A DNA stretch of 64,000 nucleotides from positions 1 through 64,000 of the forward strand of contig JAEYOQ010000058.1 in assembly GCA_023411555.1 (NCBI GenBank), read 5' to 3'. A program made the translations under genes and the position numbers. Below, piece after piece: positions 50,673 through 59,995 of this stretch (position 1 is the stretch's first letter; the number at the start of each line of letters is the position of its first letter). Origin of the DNA: Bacillota bacterium (lineage in GTDB: Bacteria > Bacillota > Clostridia > Lachnospirales > Lachnospiraceae). The notes below the pieces were generated by a model, which was not told the DNA's origin, ran no database searches, and saw nothing but the letters and a program-made list of their open reading frames with translations.

Positions 50673-53123
50673 CTACTTTGCAGTTAATACCATCTCATTA
50701 TCCAGGTATTGCACACGAACGGTATCGCCTTCTTTTATGGTACCTGCAAGTATCGCTTCTGCAAGTTTATCCTCAATATTTGTCTGGATTGCACGTCTTA
50801 ATGGTCTTGCTCCATACTTGGGATCAAACCCAACCTCTGCCAGGTGCGCAATTACCTCTTCGCTGGTATCCAGGGTGATATTCATCTGCGCCTTACTCCG
50901 TTTACCGATTGTATTGATCATAATACCTACAATCTGCTTGATATTATCCTTCGTTAAGGAGTGGAACACAATAATCTCGTCAATACGGTTAATGAACTCA
51001 GGCTTAAAGATCTTCTTTACCTCGTCCATAACACCTTCCTTCATGCGCTTATAATCCTCCTTATCATCAATGACTGATGTAAAGCCCAATCGTTTCGGCT
51101 CCACGATATTCTGTGCGCCTGCATTGGAGGTCATGATAATAATCGTATTCTTAAAGCTAACTTTCCTTCCCTGTGAATCTGTTATATGTCCGTCATCCAA
51201 TACCTGAAGCAGAATATTGAATACATCCGGATGTGCCTTCTCCACTTCATCAAAGAGGATTACTGAGTAAGGGTTCTGACGAACCTTTTCACTGAGCTGT
51301 CCGCCTTCATCATAGCCTACATATCCCGGAGGAGAACCAATCAGCTTGCTGACACTATGCTTCTCCATATATTCGGACATATCTACACGAATGATGGAAT
51401 TCTCACTACCAAACATTGCTTCAGCCAATGCCTTTGACAGCTCTGTCTTACCAACGCCGGTAGGTCCTAGGAATAAGAAGGAACCAGTCGGACGATTGGG
51501 ATCCTTTAAGCCTACTCGACCACGACGAATCGCTTTGGCAACAGCAGCAACGGCTTCCTCCTGTCCAACCACTCTCTGATGCAGTATCTTCTCCAGGTTC
51601 TGAAGACGTTCTGTCTCTTCCTCAGCCAGCTTCTTTACAGGTATCTTAGTCCAGCTTGCAACAATCTCAGCAATCTCATTCTCGCCAACCACAAGCTGCT
51701 TATCCTGTCGTTGCTTCTCATCTAGTACCTTTTGCTTCTCCAGCTGTTCCATCGCTGCTTCCTGCTGCTTCTTTATCTCTCCGGCTTTCTCATAGGCTTC
51801 TTCCTTAATTGCCTTTTCTTTTTCACCTTCAAGACGCTTAATCTCCTGCTCCAAATCCTTAATCTGCGGTGAAGAGGTATAGGTACTGAGACGTACCTTG
51901 GATGCCGCTTCATCCATTAGGTCGATTGCCTTATCAGGCAAATATCTATCATTAATATAGCGGCTGGACAGCTTCACTGCCGCCTCCAAAGCACCATCAG
52001 TAATACGAACCTGATGATGTGCTTCGTACTTATCTCGTAAACCATGGAGAATTAAAATAGCTTCCTCTTCGGAGGGCTCCTCCACTACTACCGGTTGGAA
52101 TCTACGTTCCAGGGCAGCATCCTTCTCAATATACTTACGATATTCTTCTCTCGTGGTTGCACCGATAATCTGAAGCTCTCCACGCGCTAAAGAAGGTTTT
52201 AAGATATTAGAGGCATCAATTGCTCCTTCTGCACCACCTGCCCCGATGATAGTATGGATTTCATCGATAAATAACAATACATTACCATCGCTGATTACTT
52301 CACTGATTACCTTCTTAATTCTTTCCTCGAATTCACCACGGTATTTAGAACCGGCTACCATACCGGATAAATCGAGTGTAACTACTCGTTTCTCCTTAAT
52401 CGTATCCGGAATATTCCCCTCTACAATCTTAAGCGCCAAACCTTCCGCAATGGCCGTCTTACCTACACCAGGCTCACCGACCAGACATGGATTATTCTTG
52501 GTTCTACGACTAAGAATCTGAACGACTCTCTGAATTTCATTCTCTCTACCGATTACCGGGTCCAGCTTACCCTCTCTTGCATATTCTGTCAGATCCCTGC
52601 TATACTGATCTAACGTCGGAGTAGCCGATGCTTTTCCCTTTGCTTTGGGACCCTTTCCTGCAGAATATTCATTCTTGGCGACACTGATATCTACACCGGA
52701 GGCGGTCAGTATATCAATATAGACCTTCTGTACATTCACTCCAAGGGTATTCAATAAACGAACAGCAATGCAGTCAGATTCCTTGATCAGCGCAATTAAA
52801 ATATGCTCTGTTCCAACTAATGGTGCCTTGAACTTTGCTGCTTCCTTATAGCTTTGATCCAGAATTCGCTTGGATCTGGGAGTAAAGCTACCACCATCCA
52901 TCATCTCTACCCCATTGTTTGGTGCGATGAGCTGATTCACCAGCTCCAGTACCTTATCTACGGTTACACCGTTTTCTTTTAATATTCTTGATGCAACTCC
53001 CTCAACCTCCATCAGACCGATTAATAGATGCTCGGTACCAATGTAATTATGAGACAATCGAAATGCGACCTCACGTGCAAGATTTATCGCATTCTTTGCA
53101 TTTTCTGTAAATTTGTCATACAT
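50673..53123 (-). CDS. clpC: ATP-dependent Clp protease ATPase subunit ClpC
   Basis: The Hsp100 unfoldase has about 816 residues. The Clp_N repeats (TENAKNAINLAREVAFRLSH, then RSKRILDQSYKEAAKFKAPL) are followed by AAA domain 1 with Walker A GEPGVGKTAIAEG, a middle coiled coil with a UVR-like EEAYEKAGEIKKQQEAAMEQ, and AAA domain 2 with GPTGVGKTELSKAL. It feeds substrates to ClpP, including proteins marked by McsB. The ATG at 53123 has GGAGG eight bases upstream. It is the last gene of the gntR-mcsA-mcsB-clpC cluster. Confidence 0.95.
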   Translation of the reverse strand: MYDKFTENAKNAINLAREVAFRLSHNYIGTEHLLIGLMEVEGVASRILKENGVTVDKVLELVNQLIAPNNGVEMMDGGSFTPRSKRILDQSYKEAAKFKAPLVGTEHILIALIKESDCIAVRLLNTLGVNVQKVYIDILTASGVDISVAKNEYSAGKGPKAKGKASATPTLDQYSRDLTEYAREGKLDPVIGRENEIQRVVQILSRRTKNNPCLVGEPGVGKTAIAEGLALKIVEGNIPDTIKEKRVVTLDLSGMVAGSKYRGEFEERIKKVISEVISDGNVLLFIDEIHTIIGAGGAEGAIDASNILKPSLARGELQIIGATTREEYRKYIEKDAALERRFQPVVVEEPSEEEAILILHGLRDKYEAHHQVRITDGALEAAVKLSSRYINDRYLPDKAIDLMDEAASKVRLSTYTSSPQIKDLEQEIKRLEGEKEKAIKEEAYEKAGEIKKQQEAAMEQLEKQKVLDEKQRQDKQLVVGENEIAEIVASWTKIPVKKLAEEETERLQNLEKILHQRVVGQEEAVAAVAKAIRRGRVGLKDPNRPTGSFLFLGPTGVGKTELSKALAEAMFGSENSIIRVDMSEYMEKHSVSKLIGSPPGYVGYDEGGQLSEKVRQNPYSVILFDEVEKAHPDVFNILLQVLDDGHITDSQGRKVSFKNTIIIMTSNAGAQNIVEPKRLGFTSVIDDKEDYKRMKEGVMDEVKKIFKPEFINRIDEIIVFHSLTKDNIKQIVGIMINTIGKRSKAQMNITLDTSEEVIAHLAEVGFDPKYGARPLRRAIQTNIEDKLAEAILAGTIKEGDTVRVQYLDNEMVLTAK

Positions 53124-53234
53124 TACTGTATCCTCCATTCTAGCCAGAGTACTCTATAGTTTCGTTTGAATAAATCTTCCATACACATATAAACGGTTTG
53201 ATAATATAACAATTTATCCCAACTTATATGTATA

Positions 53235-53276
53235 AGAATAATACTTTACACTATGCAATTTGTAAAGTATTATTCT
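53235..53276. terminator. hairpin between mcsB and clpC
   Basis: AGAATAATACTTTACA (53235-53250) pairs perfectly with TGTAAAGTATTATTCT (53261-53276). No U-run follows on the minus strand, so partial termination or RNA processing between the two genes is more likely than full termination. Confidence 0.5.
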
Positions 53277-53288
53277 CACTTATCATGA

Positions 53289-53330
53289 ATTAAAGTGTTT
53301 TCACTATATATTAAAGTGTTTTCACTATAT
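53289..53330. repeat. 21-bp tandem duplication over the mcsB stop codon
   Basis: ATTAAAGTGTTTTCACTATA plus T occurs twice without a gap. The right copy includes the mcsB stop codon at 53325-53327, so the duplication only affects the 3' UTR. Confidence 0.7.
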
Positions 53331-54359
53331 AATTGTAGGTAATTCTTTTCTAATATATTCAGCTCTTGCCTGGTCTCTTGTTAAGCTCCCGACATTCTTA
53401 CCCAGGGTCCATTGAAGGCTTCCCGGCTGCACACCCATCATCAGCTTATGAACATTGAACTCATGATCAAACTTGATCAGTCCACAATCAACTCCAAATT
53501 TAATCTGGGACAATAATGTCATGGCATCGTCTGAGGAAATCTGTCTTGCATACTTCAATACACCGAAGGAGCGAAATACCTGGTCTTCAATTTCATCGGT
53601 ACTCACAGACAGCATGTATTCTCTACGCTTTCTCTCCTGCTTTACCACTTGAGTAACAATACGTTTCAGATTCTCAATAATCTCACTTTCTGAGATGCCC
53701 ATTGTCTTCTGATTGGAAATCTGATAGATACTTCCCAGGCTCTTAGTTCCCTCTCCATAGATACCACGGATGGTGACTCCGTATTTGCCCACCTCTTCAA
53801 ACAGCTTTTGTATCATTCTAGCTGAAGTGAGAGCCGGTAGAAATACCATACAGGAGGCTCTCATGCCGGTGCCAGCATTGGTAGGACATGAGGTCAGGTA
53901 ACCATATTTCTCGTCATAGGCAAATTGAAGCTTCTCATAAGCAATATCATCAATACGATCTGCCTCAGCATAAGCCTGCTCTAGGTTCATTCCACCTACA
54001 ATTGCCTGAATACGAACATGATCCTCTTCATTGATCATGATACTGACTGACTCATCATCGGCAAGAATCAGACCGGTGGTCTGCTCCTTTTCAGCAAGCA
54101 AAGGGCTGACAATATGACGTTCTACCATAGCAATCTTGTCAATGTCGCTCAAGGTGCTGATATTGCATGCATAGAATCTACGATTATCCTGCTCGGACAG
54201 AGCTCCTGAAATTTGCTTTACCTCATTCACTAAGGCAACAGCCTGCTCTTCTTTAATTTTTGAGGAGAAGGGATAGGTCACAAGGTTTCTGGCAAGCCTA
54301 ACCCGGCTGGAAATAACCACATCGCTATCCGGCACAATCTGTTCATACCATTTAAGCAT
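53325..54359 (-). CDS. mcsB: protein-arginine kinase McsB
   Basis: The 344-residue guanido-kinase homologue phosphorylates arginines to mark proteins for ClpC-ClpP. ATP-binding pieces are VVISSRVRLARNLVTYPFSS, RIQAIVGGMNLEQAYAEADR, CPTNAGTGMRASCMVFLPAL and IYGEGTKSLGSIYQISNQKT. Its start overlaps the mcsA end by 8 bp, so the activator McsA is made together with it. Confidence 0.95.
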   Translation of the reverse strand: MLKWYEQIVPDSDVVISSRVRLARNLVTYPFSSKIKEEQAVALVNEVKQISGALSEQDNRRFYACNISTLSDIDKIAMVERHIVSPLLAEKEQTTGLILADDESVSIMINEEDHVRIQAIVGGMNLEQAYAEADRIDDIAYEKLQFAYDEKYGYLTSCPTNAGTGMRASCMVFLPALTSARMIQKLFEEVGKYGVTIRGIYGEGTKSLGSIYQISNQKTMGISESEIIENLKRIVTQVVKQERKRREYMLSVSTDEIEDQVFRSFGVLKYARQISSDDAMTLLSQIKFGVDCGLIKFDHEFNVHKLMMGVQPGSLQWTLGKNVGSLTRDQARAEYIRKELPTII

Positions 54360-54900
54360 TGGCTTGTTCCTCCTTTTTCAACTGCTTAATCAAATCTCGA
54401 AGTCTAGCAGCCTCCTCAAATTCTTCCTTCTCGATTGCCTCCTGAAGCAGTATAGAAAGCTTCTCTGTCTCCGATATACCCTTATTAACAAGGTCGGAAG
54501 CGACACTTACGAAGCCTTTTGGACGTTTACCGGTATGAAGTTCCGCTCCCTGTATGCTCTTTAGGGTCTTTCCCAGCTGTCCATTAAAACTGCGATAACA
54601 CTCGGAGCATCCGAAACGCCCCTTCTGTATAAATTCTTCATAGGTAGTACCGCAATGATTGCAGGTAAGAGAGGGAGCTCCCCCTCCGGTCCGCTTCTTA
54701 TCAGAAGAAGTATAGTTATCCAGTAAAGTAGAAAGTAAATCTCCAAGAGTAAGATCACTGTTCATTAAGGGTTTCTCCATTTGAAAGGATGTGTAATCCG
54801 TAGCACATTCTTCACAAAGATGCTGTTCTTTCTTCATCCCATTAATTATCTCTGTATATAATACTTTTGCATCTCTTTTCTGGCATCTGTCACATAGCAT
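54352..54900 (-). CDS. mcsA: McsA, zinc-binding activator of McsB
   Basis: The 182-residue protein has four CxxC pairs for zinc (CDRCQ, CEEC, CNHCG, CSEC) and a C-terminal UVR motif EKEEFEEAARLRDLIKQLKK, the usual McsA plan. It binds and stimulates the McsB kinase. The gene lies 5 bp after gntR. The first codon follows AAGGGGG. Confidence 0.93.
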   Translation of the reverse strand: MLCDRCQKRDAKVLYTEIINGMKKEQHLCEECATDYTSFQMEKPLMNSDLTLGDLLSTLLDNYTSSDKKRTGGGAPSLTCNHCGTTYEEFIQKGRFGCSECYRSFNGQLGKTLKSIQGAELHTGKRPKGFVSVASDLVNKGISETEKLSILLQEAIEKEEFEEAARLRDLIKQLKKEEQANA

Positions 54901-54905
54901 TGTAG

Positions 54906-55280
54906 CTACCCCCTTTCAAATTCGTTGAAGATATCGTTTACGATTTCATGAGCCTCCTCACAAGTGATATTCTTACAAAATGCTCTCGCTAGTACTACCC
55001 TGAGTTCATCCCGCATATTCTCAATCGCCTTAAGCTTATTAAAGTCGAGGGCAACTACCGCCCCTTTTCTTCGATCCAGCTTTAGATATCCTTCTTGCTT
55101 TAATATAGTATATGCTTTATTAACGGTGTGCATATTAATTCCGATATGGTCAGCCAGTTCTCTGACTGAAGGGAGATTCTCGCCTTCCTGAAGCTGGGCG
55201 GTAGCGATGCCGTATATAATCTGGTTTCTTAATTGAATATAAATCGCCTCATCACTATTAAAATCAATCTCAACATACAT
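54906..55280 (-). CDS. GntR-family regulator in the position of CtsR
   Basis: The 124-residue protein has a winged helix (AIYIQLRNQIIYGIATAQLQ, then LPSVRELADHIGINMHTVNK, then AYTILKQEGYLKLDRRKGAV) and a short helical tail, as in YtrA-type GntR proteins. The ATG at 55280 has GAGGTG; the frame is open from 55295. In Bacillus this slot in front of mcsA-mcsB-clpC is held by the heat-shock repressor CtsR, and no CtsR gene is seen here. The protein may control the operon through the dyad at 55367-55389. Confidence 0.82.
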   Translation of the reverse strand: MYVEIDFNSDEAIYIQLRNQIIYGIATAQLQEGENLPSVRELADHIGINMHTVNKAYTILKQEGYLKLDRRKGAVVALDFNKLKAIENMRDELRVVLARAFCKNITCEEAHEIVNDIFNEFERG

Positions 55281-55366
55281 TCGGATACACCTCAAACTTT
55301 CTTTTATATAACTAATTTATGTCTACAATGCTAGCAGTTTCCTGTAATTCATTGTAAATAATATAT

Positions 55367-55407
55367 CTGTTATATATAGAATATAACAGCCGATTACTAT
55401 TTGTCAA
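55367..55407 (-). promoter_or_regulatory. promoter and operator of gntR-mcsA-mcsB-clpC
   Basis: On the minus strand TTGACA (55402-55407) and TATATT (55380-55385) are 16 bp apart. The dyad CTGTTATA...TATAACAG (55367-55374, 55382-55389) overlaps the -10 box, ideal for repression by the GntR protein. Confidence 0.6.
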
Positions 55408-55410
55408 GTG

Positions 55411-56655
55411 CTAATCAAGCTCATCATCCTTGTATCCTCTCGATTTAATGAACAATCGGATAGAGATAAAGATTAATAAAGCGCAGAAAGCACTAAGTAC
55501 TCCAATTACCACTGCTGCCTTCTTTAGGTTAGAGCGATATTCCGATGAGCCGATCAGTTCCTCCATATTGGTCTCACTCTCATCTCCTATTATGATCTTT
55601 GGTTGAGGTACATAGCGTTGCAGTGTACGCTCCACTCGATCATATTGATAAAAGCCGGCATCACCCGATTCATTCTCTGCATAAATCAAAAGATAATCAC
55701 TTTCCATATTGCCCTCTGGATAAAAGGCAGTTACAGTGACACCAGTGATGATAAGCTTCGTCTTGAGATATCCGGTCGGTATTGCCACATCATCTCCCGG
55801 CTCCAATAATTTATATTGTCCGCTATAAATTGCAAATTTATCACCGTCTGTTCGCACTACTTCAAATTCATTATGAATTGTCTCCGGGATATTATTCTCC
55901 TCTGCCGGTGCTTCGCTGATTGTTGGCGCAGCAGCTTTCATCGCTTTGATACTATATTCTATGACATCTCCCGATTCTGCTAATACAGTTATTCGGATTT
56001 TATTTTCACCTTCTTGTAGGGCTTCATTCCCAGAGATGGATACAGAAGCCTTATCATCCTCCGGTAATGCAACAACTACCAGCTGATCTGTACTGTAATC
56101 TACTGATGTAGTGTACTCATAAATGTCCTGGCTGAATTCCGGTTCCAACGTCGAAGGATTGATTTTCAAATCCTTTAGCTTTGCGTTAGTGGAGGCCGTC
56201 TCCGGTGCTACAACATTAATCGTAAGTACATTGCTGGATACGGACATCTCCGCACCCTCAAGCTCGTATACAATCGCTCGATCACTGAAGGAGATCGTAC
56301 AAATACCTACCTGAGCAGCCTTAAATTTCATTGTATATTTGCGTTTCGTTTTTCCCTCTGTATTATCCATGTCAGATATGGTGAGATACCCACTGCTTCC
56401 TTTGACTTTTCTCCCCCCGCCCTGATATTCGAGGATATCATCATCATAAGTTATGCTTCCCTCAAAATCTCCAAACATGGTACTGGAAGAGATATTCACG
56501 TATACAAAGAATTCCTGCCCTAGGGTAACCTGGGTAGAATCGGAAGAAAGCTGCACTTCTGCACTAGCAGCGCTGGCTACTTCACTTATCAATAATCCTC
56601 CTGCGAGAAAAAGAAATAAAAAGGCTGCAATATAACGTTTTATTCGTAAACACAT
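55411..56655 (-). CDS. membrane-anchored protein with cohesin-like and cadherin-like domains
   Basis: This 414-residue protein has a signal peptide (cut near VASAASA, about residue 30). A cohesin-like beta-sandwich lies at about 33-150 (VQLSSDSTQVTLGQEFFVYV, GDFEGSITYDDDILEYQGGG). A cadherin-like (PF12733-type) domain follows at about 157-240 (LKDLKINPSTLEPEFSQDIY). After another beta region comes one C-terminal membrane helix (AAVVIGVLSAFCALLIFISI) with a short basic tail. Cohesins bind dockerins in cellulosomes, but single cohesin-like domains also occur outside that system. The partner is unknown. It is adjacent to another cadherin-like wall protein. Confidence 0.78.
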   Translation of the reverse strand: MCLRIKRYIAAFLFLFLAGGLLISEVASAASAEVQLSSDSTQVTLGQEFFVYVNISSSTMFGDFEGSITYDDDILEYQGGGRKVKGSSGYLTISDMDNTEGKTKRKYTMKFKAAQVGICTISFSDRAIVYELEGAEMSVSSNVLTINVVAPETASTNAKLKDLKINPSTLEPEFSQDIYEYTTSVDYSTDQLVVVALPEDDKASVSISGNEALQEGENKIRITVLAESGDVIEYSIKAMKAAAPTISEAPAEENNIPETIHNEFEVVRTDGDKFAIYSGQYKLLEPGDDVAIPTGYLKTKLIITGVTVTAFYPEGNMESDYLLIYAENESGDAGFYQYDRVERTLQRYVPQPKIIIGDESETNMEELIGSSEYRSNLKKAAVVIGVLSAFCALLIFISIRLFIKSRGYKDDELD

Positions 56656-56703
56656 AGCTTTATCCTCCGTTTATTTGATAGAAAGCTTATAATATGAAAG
56701 CAA

Positions 56704-56745
56704 AATCCGGCTGAAAGGTTACACACCCGCAGCCGGATTCATTCT
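56704..56745 (-). terminator. terminator of the SH3/glucosaminidase gene
   Basis: AATCCGGCT (56704-56712) pairs with AGCCGGATT (56731-56739), followed on the minus strand by TTGCTTTC. Confidence 0.65.
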
Positions 56746-56798
56746 CACTGTCGTAATCACAAGTCTGTTGCTACGATATCTTACCATTGCAAAGCTTA

Positions 56799-59591
56799 TT
56801 ATTCCCTTACGATATTAATTGTATAATTTGCAATACTTCCATTTTCAGCAATAACCGCTATGACGACTGTATTGGTTCCGACATTCAATGGAATGGTACC
56901 TCCACCACTTATGGTAGCCTTCTTACTTACGGTTGCTGCATTAATTTGAACTACATCTACAGCATTACCTACAATCAGATAATAATTATATTCTGTCTGG
57001 CTGAAGGTAGGTGATATCGCCAGCTCATTGCCCTGAGCATCAAGTACCTTTAGACTCTTCATCCGATTATTAGGATTGAAGGCTGTTGTCGGCTGAGGAC
57101 AAGGGTTAGTAGGCATATTTAGATAGACCGGAATAGAAAACACAATCGGTGATTCAGTAAGACCGCTATAAGCCGCTTGTATCTTCTTACCCTCTGCATA
57201 TGGTGCCTCTACATTCGTCATATACTGATGATAATAGGTTGAAATCGGAGTAACATTAAATTTCTGAAGGTAGATGGTATCTTGTCCACGATTGATGTAG
57301 CTTCCACCAAGGAAATAAGAGCCACCTACGATGGACCGGTAAGGACTTGTCCACGGTATCATATATAATTGATTCGTCACAGCATTGGTGCTGCCATTCT
57401 TTGCGTACTTAAGTCCGTTAGCGATAGCACCTCCTCCGGCGCTATCATTTGCTCCGATATTATAGAAGTTATACAGCCCCTCATATCCGCTATAAGTGCC
57501 TGATACACTGTTACTCAGGGTATTAGGTCCGGTAACTACCTCCTGCTTCACGCGGGAAGCCAGATGGTAGGGACTGACACCGGAGTATTTTGCTGCCTCA
57601 ATAAAGGTCTGCCCATAGGATATGGACTTTGTTGCTCCGCTATCATCTACATATGTATAATAGGAATTGTACATCGCCGTTCCCTTCAGTATGTTTTCCA
57701 CACCTGACAGGTTCTGGTATGCATCCTGATATTTAAGTAATTCAAACTGGAAGATACCACTAGCATTCAGGAAATTTCGAGGATCCATATAATACTCGAT
57801 CGCTGCCTTTGATGCTGTTACCCAGGTAGAACCATCAAAGACAATAAAGGTATCCGTCTTCCAGTTATAAGCACCGGTTTCCAGTGATTTCCACTCCACA
57901 CCCTTGGTATTTGGAATTAAATTCTTAGCAGGAACACTTTCTGCCGCTATAACTGTATTCCAATCAAGTCCGGTATGGTAAGCCCTGAACTCCCAATTCG
58001 GATACTGGGCATGTAATTGTCGGAGGGCAGTTTTGTAACTTTCCGGAAAGCCTTGCGCTGACAGCTTGGACTCGAAATCCATATTATCAGTAATCGCAGG
58101 AGTAGGGGTAGGGGTTACAGACACATTCGTTGTACCTCCGGTTCCTCCTGTTCCTCCGGTTCCCCCTGAAGTTCCAGAAGTTCCGGAGATATAGATATAT
58201 TCCGCTTTTACATAACCATAGATACCATTCTCTAACGAAACAAGATACCAGGTGTCAGAAAAGCTACGCTCAACAGCGGTGACTAAGACCGCATCTTTAT
58301 TTCTAAGAAATATTATATTACCATAATTGTCATACAAATATTCACCGGTATGATAATCCCTAACCAGATTCACCAAGATCGAATTGCATAGATAGCCATT
58401 TAAAGGTTTTGAAATTTCAGTCAAAACCGTATTATTATAAACCTGTAGGAAATCCGTTTGTAACAGAGGATCCGGTGTCGGTGTAGGGCTGATCGTCGGA
58501 GTAGGACTTATGGTTGGGGTAGGCGATGGTGTAGAAGTCGGAGCCGTTATTGATGGCGTGGGACTAACGGCTGGTGATGGAGTAGCAGCAGGTGTCGGTG
58601 CCACGGTAGGCGTCGGAGCTTTCGTCGGCTTAGGCGTTGGCTTAGGTGTCGGTGTTGGTGTCGCCTGCGCCTCTGTCACTTTAAAATTCACCTGACTTGC
58701 TTCCACATAGCCTGTATACTTTTTACTACTAACCGTAAAGGTTACTTTTAGCCACTTTATCCCTCCGGATGTAACCTCATCGATAATGGTTAATGCCTTA
58801 TTCTCCTTCAAGGCTATGATACTTCCCTTACTATCCTTTAGGTAAGCTGCCTTCGTTCCAACTGCCGATCTTACCTTAAGCTTGGCAACATCAACTTCTC
58901 CCTTTATTGTATTACCAAAGGATAGCTTTACATAGGTACTGAGAACATATCCTGTCTTTGTCTTTCCCTCGCTTTTAAAGGATATTCCGTACCACTCTGC
59001 ATTATCAACCATTATTTCCTTGATAATTGTTACTGTATCACCCTTTATTAAGCCGCCAACCTTGGCGTAACCGGTACTTGGGCCACTGCGTACATTTAAG
59101 GTAGAGGCAGTAATCGTCCCCTTTAGGTTGATTTCTTTATTCACCGGAACAGCTTTTGAGGTATCTGGTTTTGGGGTAGTAGTCGGGGCTGAAGTTGGTT
59201 TTGTAGTAGGTTTTGTAGTAGGTTTTGCTGTAGGCTTTGGAGTAACAGTCGGAGTCGCTGTGGGTTCCGGCTTTCCGCTTACCTTTACAAAGTCCTTATG
59301 TATATATCCCTTAACGGTCTTACCATTGAACTTGAGGGAAACATAATAAAAATCCCCCTCCTCCTTTAGGATATTCGCTGTCTCACCCTTCATCAGATAT
59401 ACATACGTTCCGTTCAGCTGCACCTTTTCTGCAGTGGTCGAAGGCTCTGACCTGACATTTAGGGTATTGGATGTTACAGTTGCCGTCCAGGCTGCAAGAA
59501 CCTCTTGCGGCTTTCCTCGGTAGACCTGTGGAATAGTCAGTGTAAGGATTAGAAGAATAATGAGCCATCTATTATAGTGCCGTTCTTTCAT
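56799..59591 (-). CDS. large cell-wall protein with SH3b repeats, glucosaminidase-like domain and cadherin-like end
   Basis: This 930-residue exported protein has a signal peptide (residues 1-33), then SH3b domains at about 35-105, 150-225, 230-300 and 375-470, separated by Pro/Thr linkers (TPTPKPTPKPTKAPTPTVAP). A Gly/Thr linker follows (GGTGGTGGTGG). The domain at about 510-800 has LRQLHAQYPNWEFRAYHTGL and IFQFELLKYQDAYQN, and resembles clostridial endo-beta-N-acetylglucosaminidases (GH73-like). The last 80 residues are a cadherin-like domain. SH3b units bind peptidoglycan, so cell-wall turnover is the likely role. Confidence 0.82.
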   Translation of the reverse strand: MKERHYNRWLIILLILTLTIPQVYRGKPQEVLAAWTATVTSNTLNVRSEPSTTAEKVQLNGTYVYLMKGETANILKEEGDFYYVSLKFNGKTVKGYIHKDFVKVSGKPEPTATPTVTPKPTAKPTTKPTTKPTSAPTTTPKPDTSKAVPVNKEINLKGTITASTLNVRSGPSTGYAKVGGLIKGDTVTIIKEIMVDNAEWYGISFKSEGKTKTGYVLSTYVKLSFGNTIKGEVDVAKLKVRSAVGTKAAYLKDSKGSIIALKENKALTIIDEVTSGGIKWLKVTFTVSSKKYTGYVEASQVNFKVTEAQATPTPTPKPTPKPTKAPTPTVAPTPAATPSPAVSPTPSITAPTSTPSPTPTISPTPTISPTPTPDPLLQTDFLQVYNNTVLTEISKPLNGYLCNSILVNLVRDYHTGEYLYDNYGNIIFLRNKDAVLVTAVERSFSDTWYLVSLENGIYGYVKAEYIYISGTSGTSGGTGGTGGTGGTTNVSVTPTPTPAITDNMDFESKLSAQGFPESYKTALRQLHAQYPNWEFRAYHTGLDWNTVIAAESVPAKNLIPNTKGVEWKSLETGAYNWKTDTFIVFDGSTWVTASKAAIEYYMDPRNFLNASGIFQFELLKYQDAYQNLSGVENILKGTAMYNSYYTYVDDSGATKSISYGQTFIEAAKYSGVSPYHLASRVKQEVVTGPNTLSNSVSGTYSGYEGLYNFYNIGANDSAGGGAIANGLKYAKNGSTNAVTNQLYMIPWTSPYRSIVGGSYFLGGSYINRGQDTIYLQKFNVTPISTYYHQYMTNVEAPYAEGKKIQAAYSGLTESPIVFSIPVYLNMPTNPCPQPTTAFNPNNRMKSLKVLDAQGNELAISPTFSQTEYNYYLIVGNAVDVVQINAATVSKKATISGGGTIPLNVGTNTVVIAVIAENGSIANYTINIVRE

Positions 59592-59870
59592 TGAATACCC
59601 CTTTCAAATTCATGATAAATCGATAAAGCCATTCATCTGTCATATATCTGGATGATTAGCATAAGGTCTGTCATAAGTAGTAAAATCTCTGTTTTTGCCT
59701 TTTTTATTTCCTTATTCTACAATATAAGTATGGCACTTATGTGGCATCGCTGGTATTTTGTGAGAGTATCTGAAAAATTAAGGATTACTTAACAGAATTG
59801 TAAGAAAATAGACAGAAAGCAGTCTGCATGTGTAATCAAATGACTTTGTACTTCATAACCTATAAGCAAC
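59592..59870. other. upstream region of the wall protein gene
   Basis: About 280 bp without a gene. The region contains the RBS-bearing leader of the wall protein (GAAAGGGG near 59600) and AT-rich DNA. No dyad or promoter stood out. Confidence 0.5.
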
Positions 59871-59871
59871 A

Positions 59872-59957
59872 AGGGGCTGTTGCATAATGTATGCCTTTAG
59901 TACAGGAACGAACAACATGCCTCCCTGTATCATTAGCCTACTTATGCAACAGCCCCT
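59872..59957. terminator. long-loop palindrome after purD
   Basis: AGGGGCTGTTGCATAA (59872-59887) pairs perfectly with TTATGCAACAGCCCCT (59942-59957) around a 54-nt loop that holds a smaller CAGG/CCTG stem. It lies downstream of purD. The family resemblance to 27820 and 34749 (GGGGCTGT) suggests a mobile hairpin serving as terminator. Confidence 0.6.
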
Positions 59958-59995
59958 CTGATATTCCTCCATCACGTAATACTGCCACCTCTAAG

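Noticed and set aside
58510..59346. Plus-strand frames rich in Gly/Val opposite the Pro/Thr linkers of the wall protein.
   Set aside because: They are low-complexity antisense of PT-rich repeats, without RBS.
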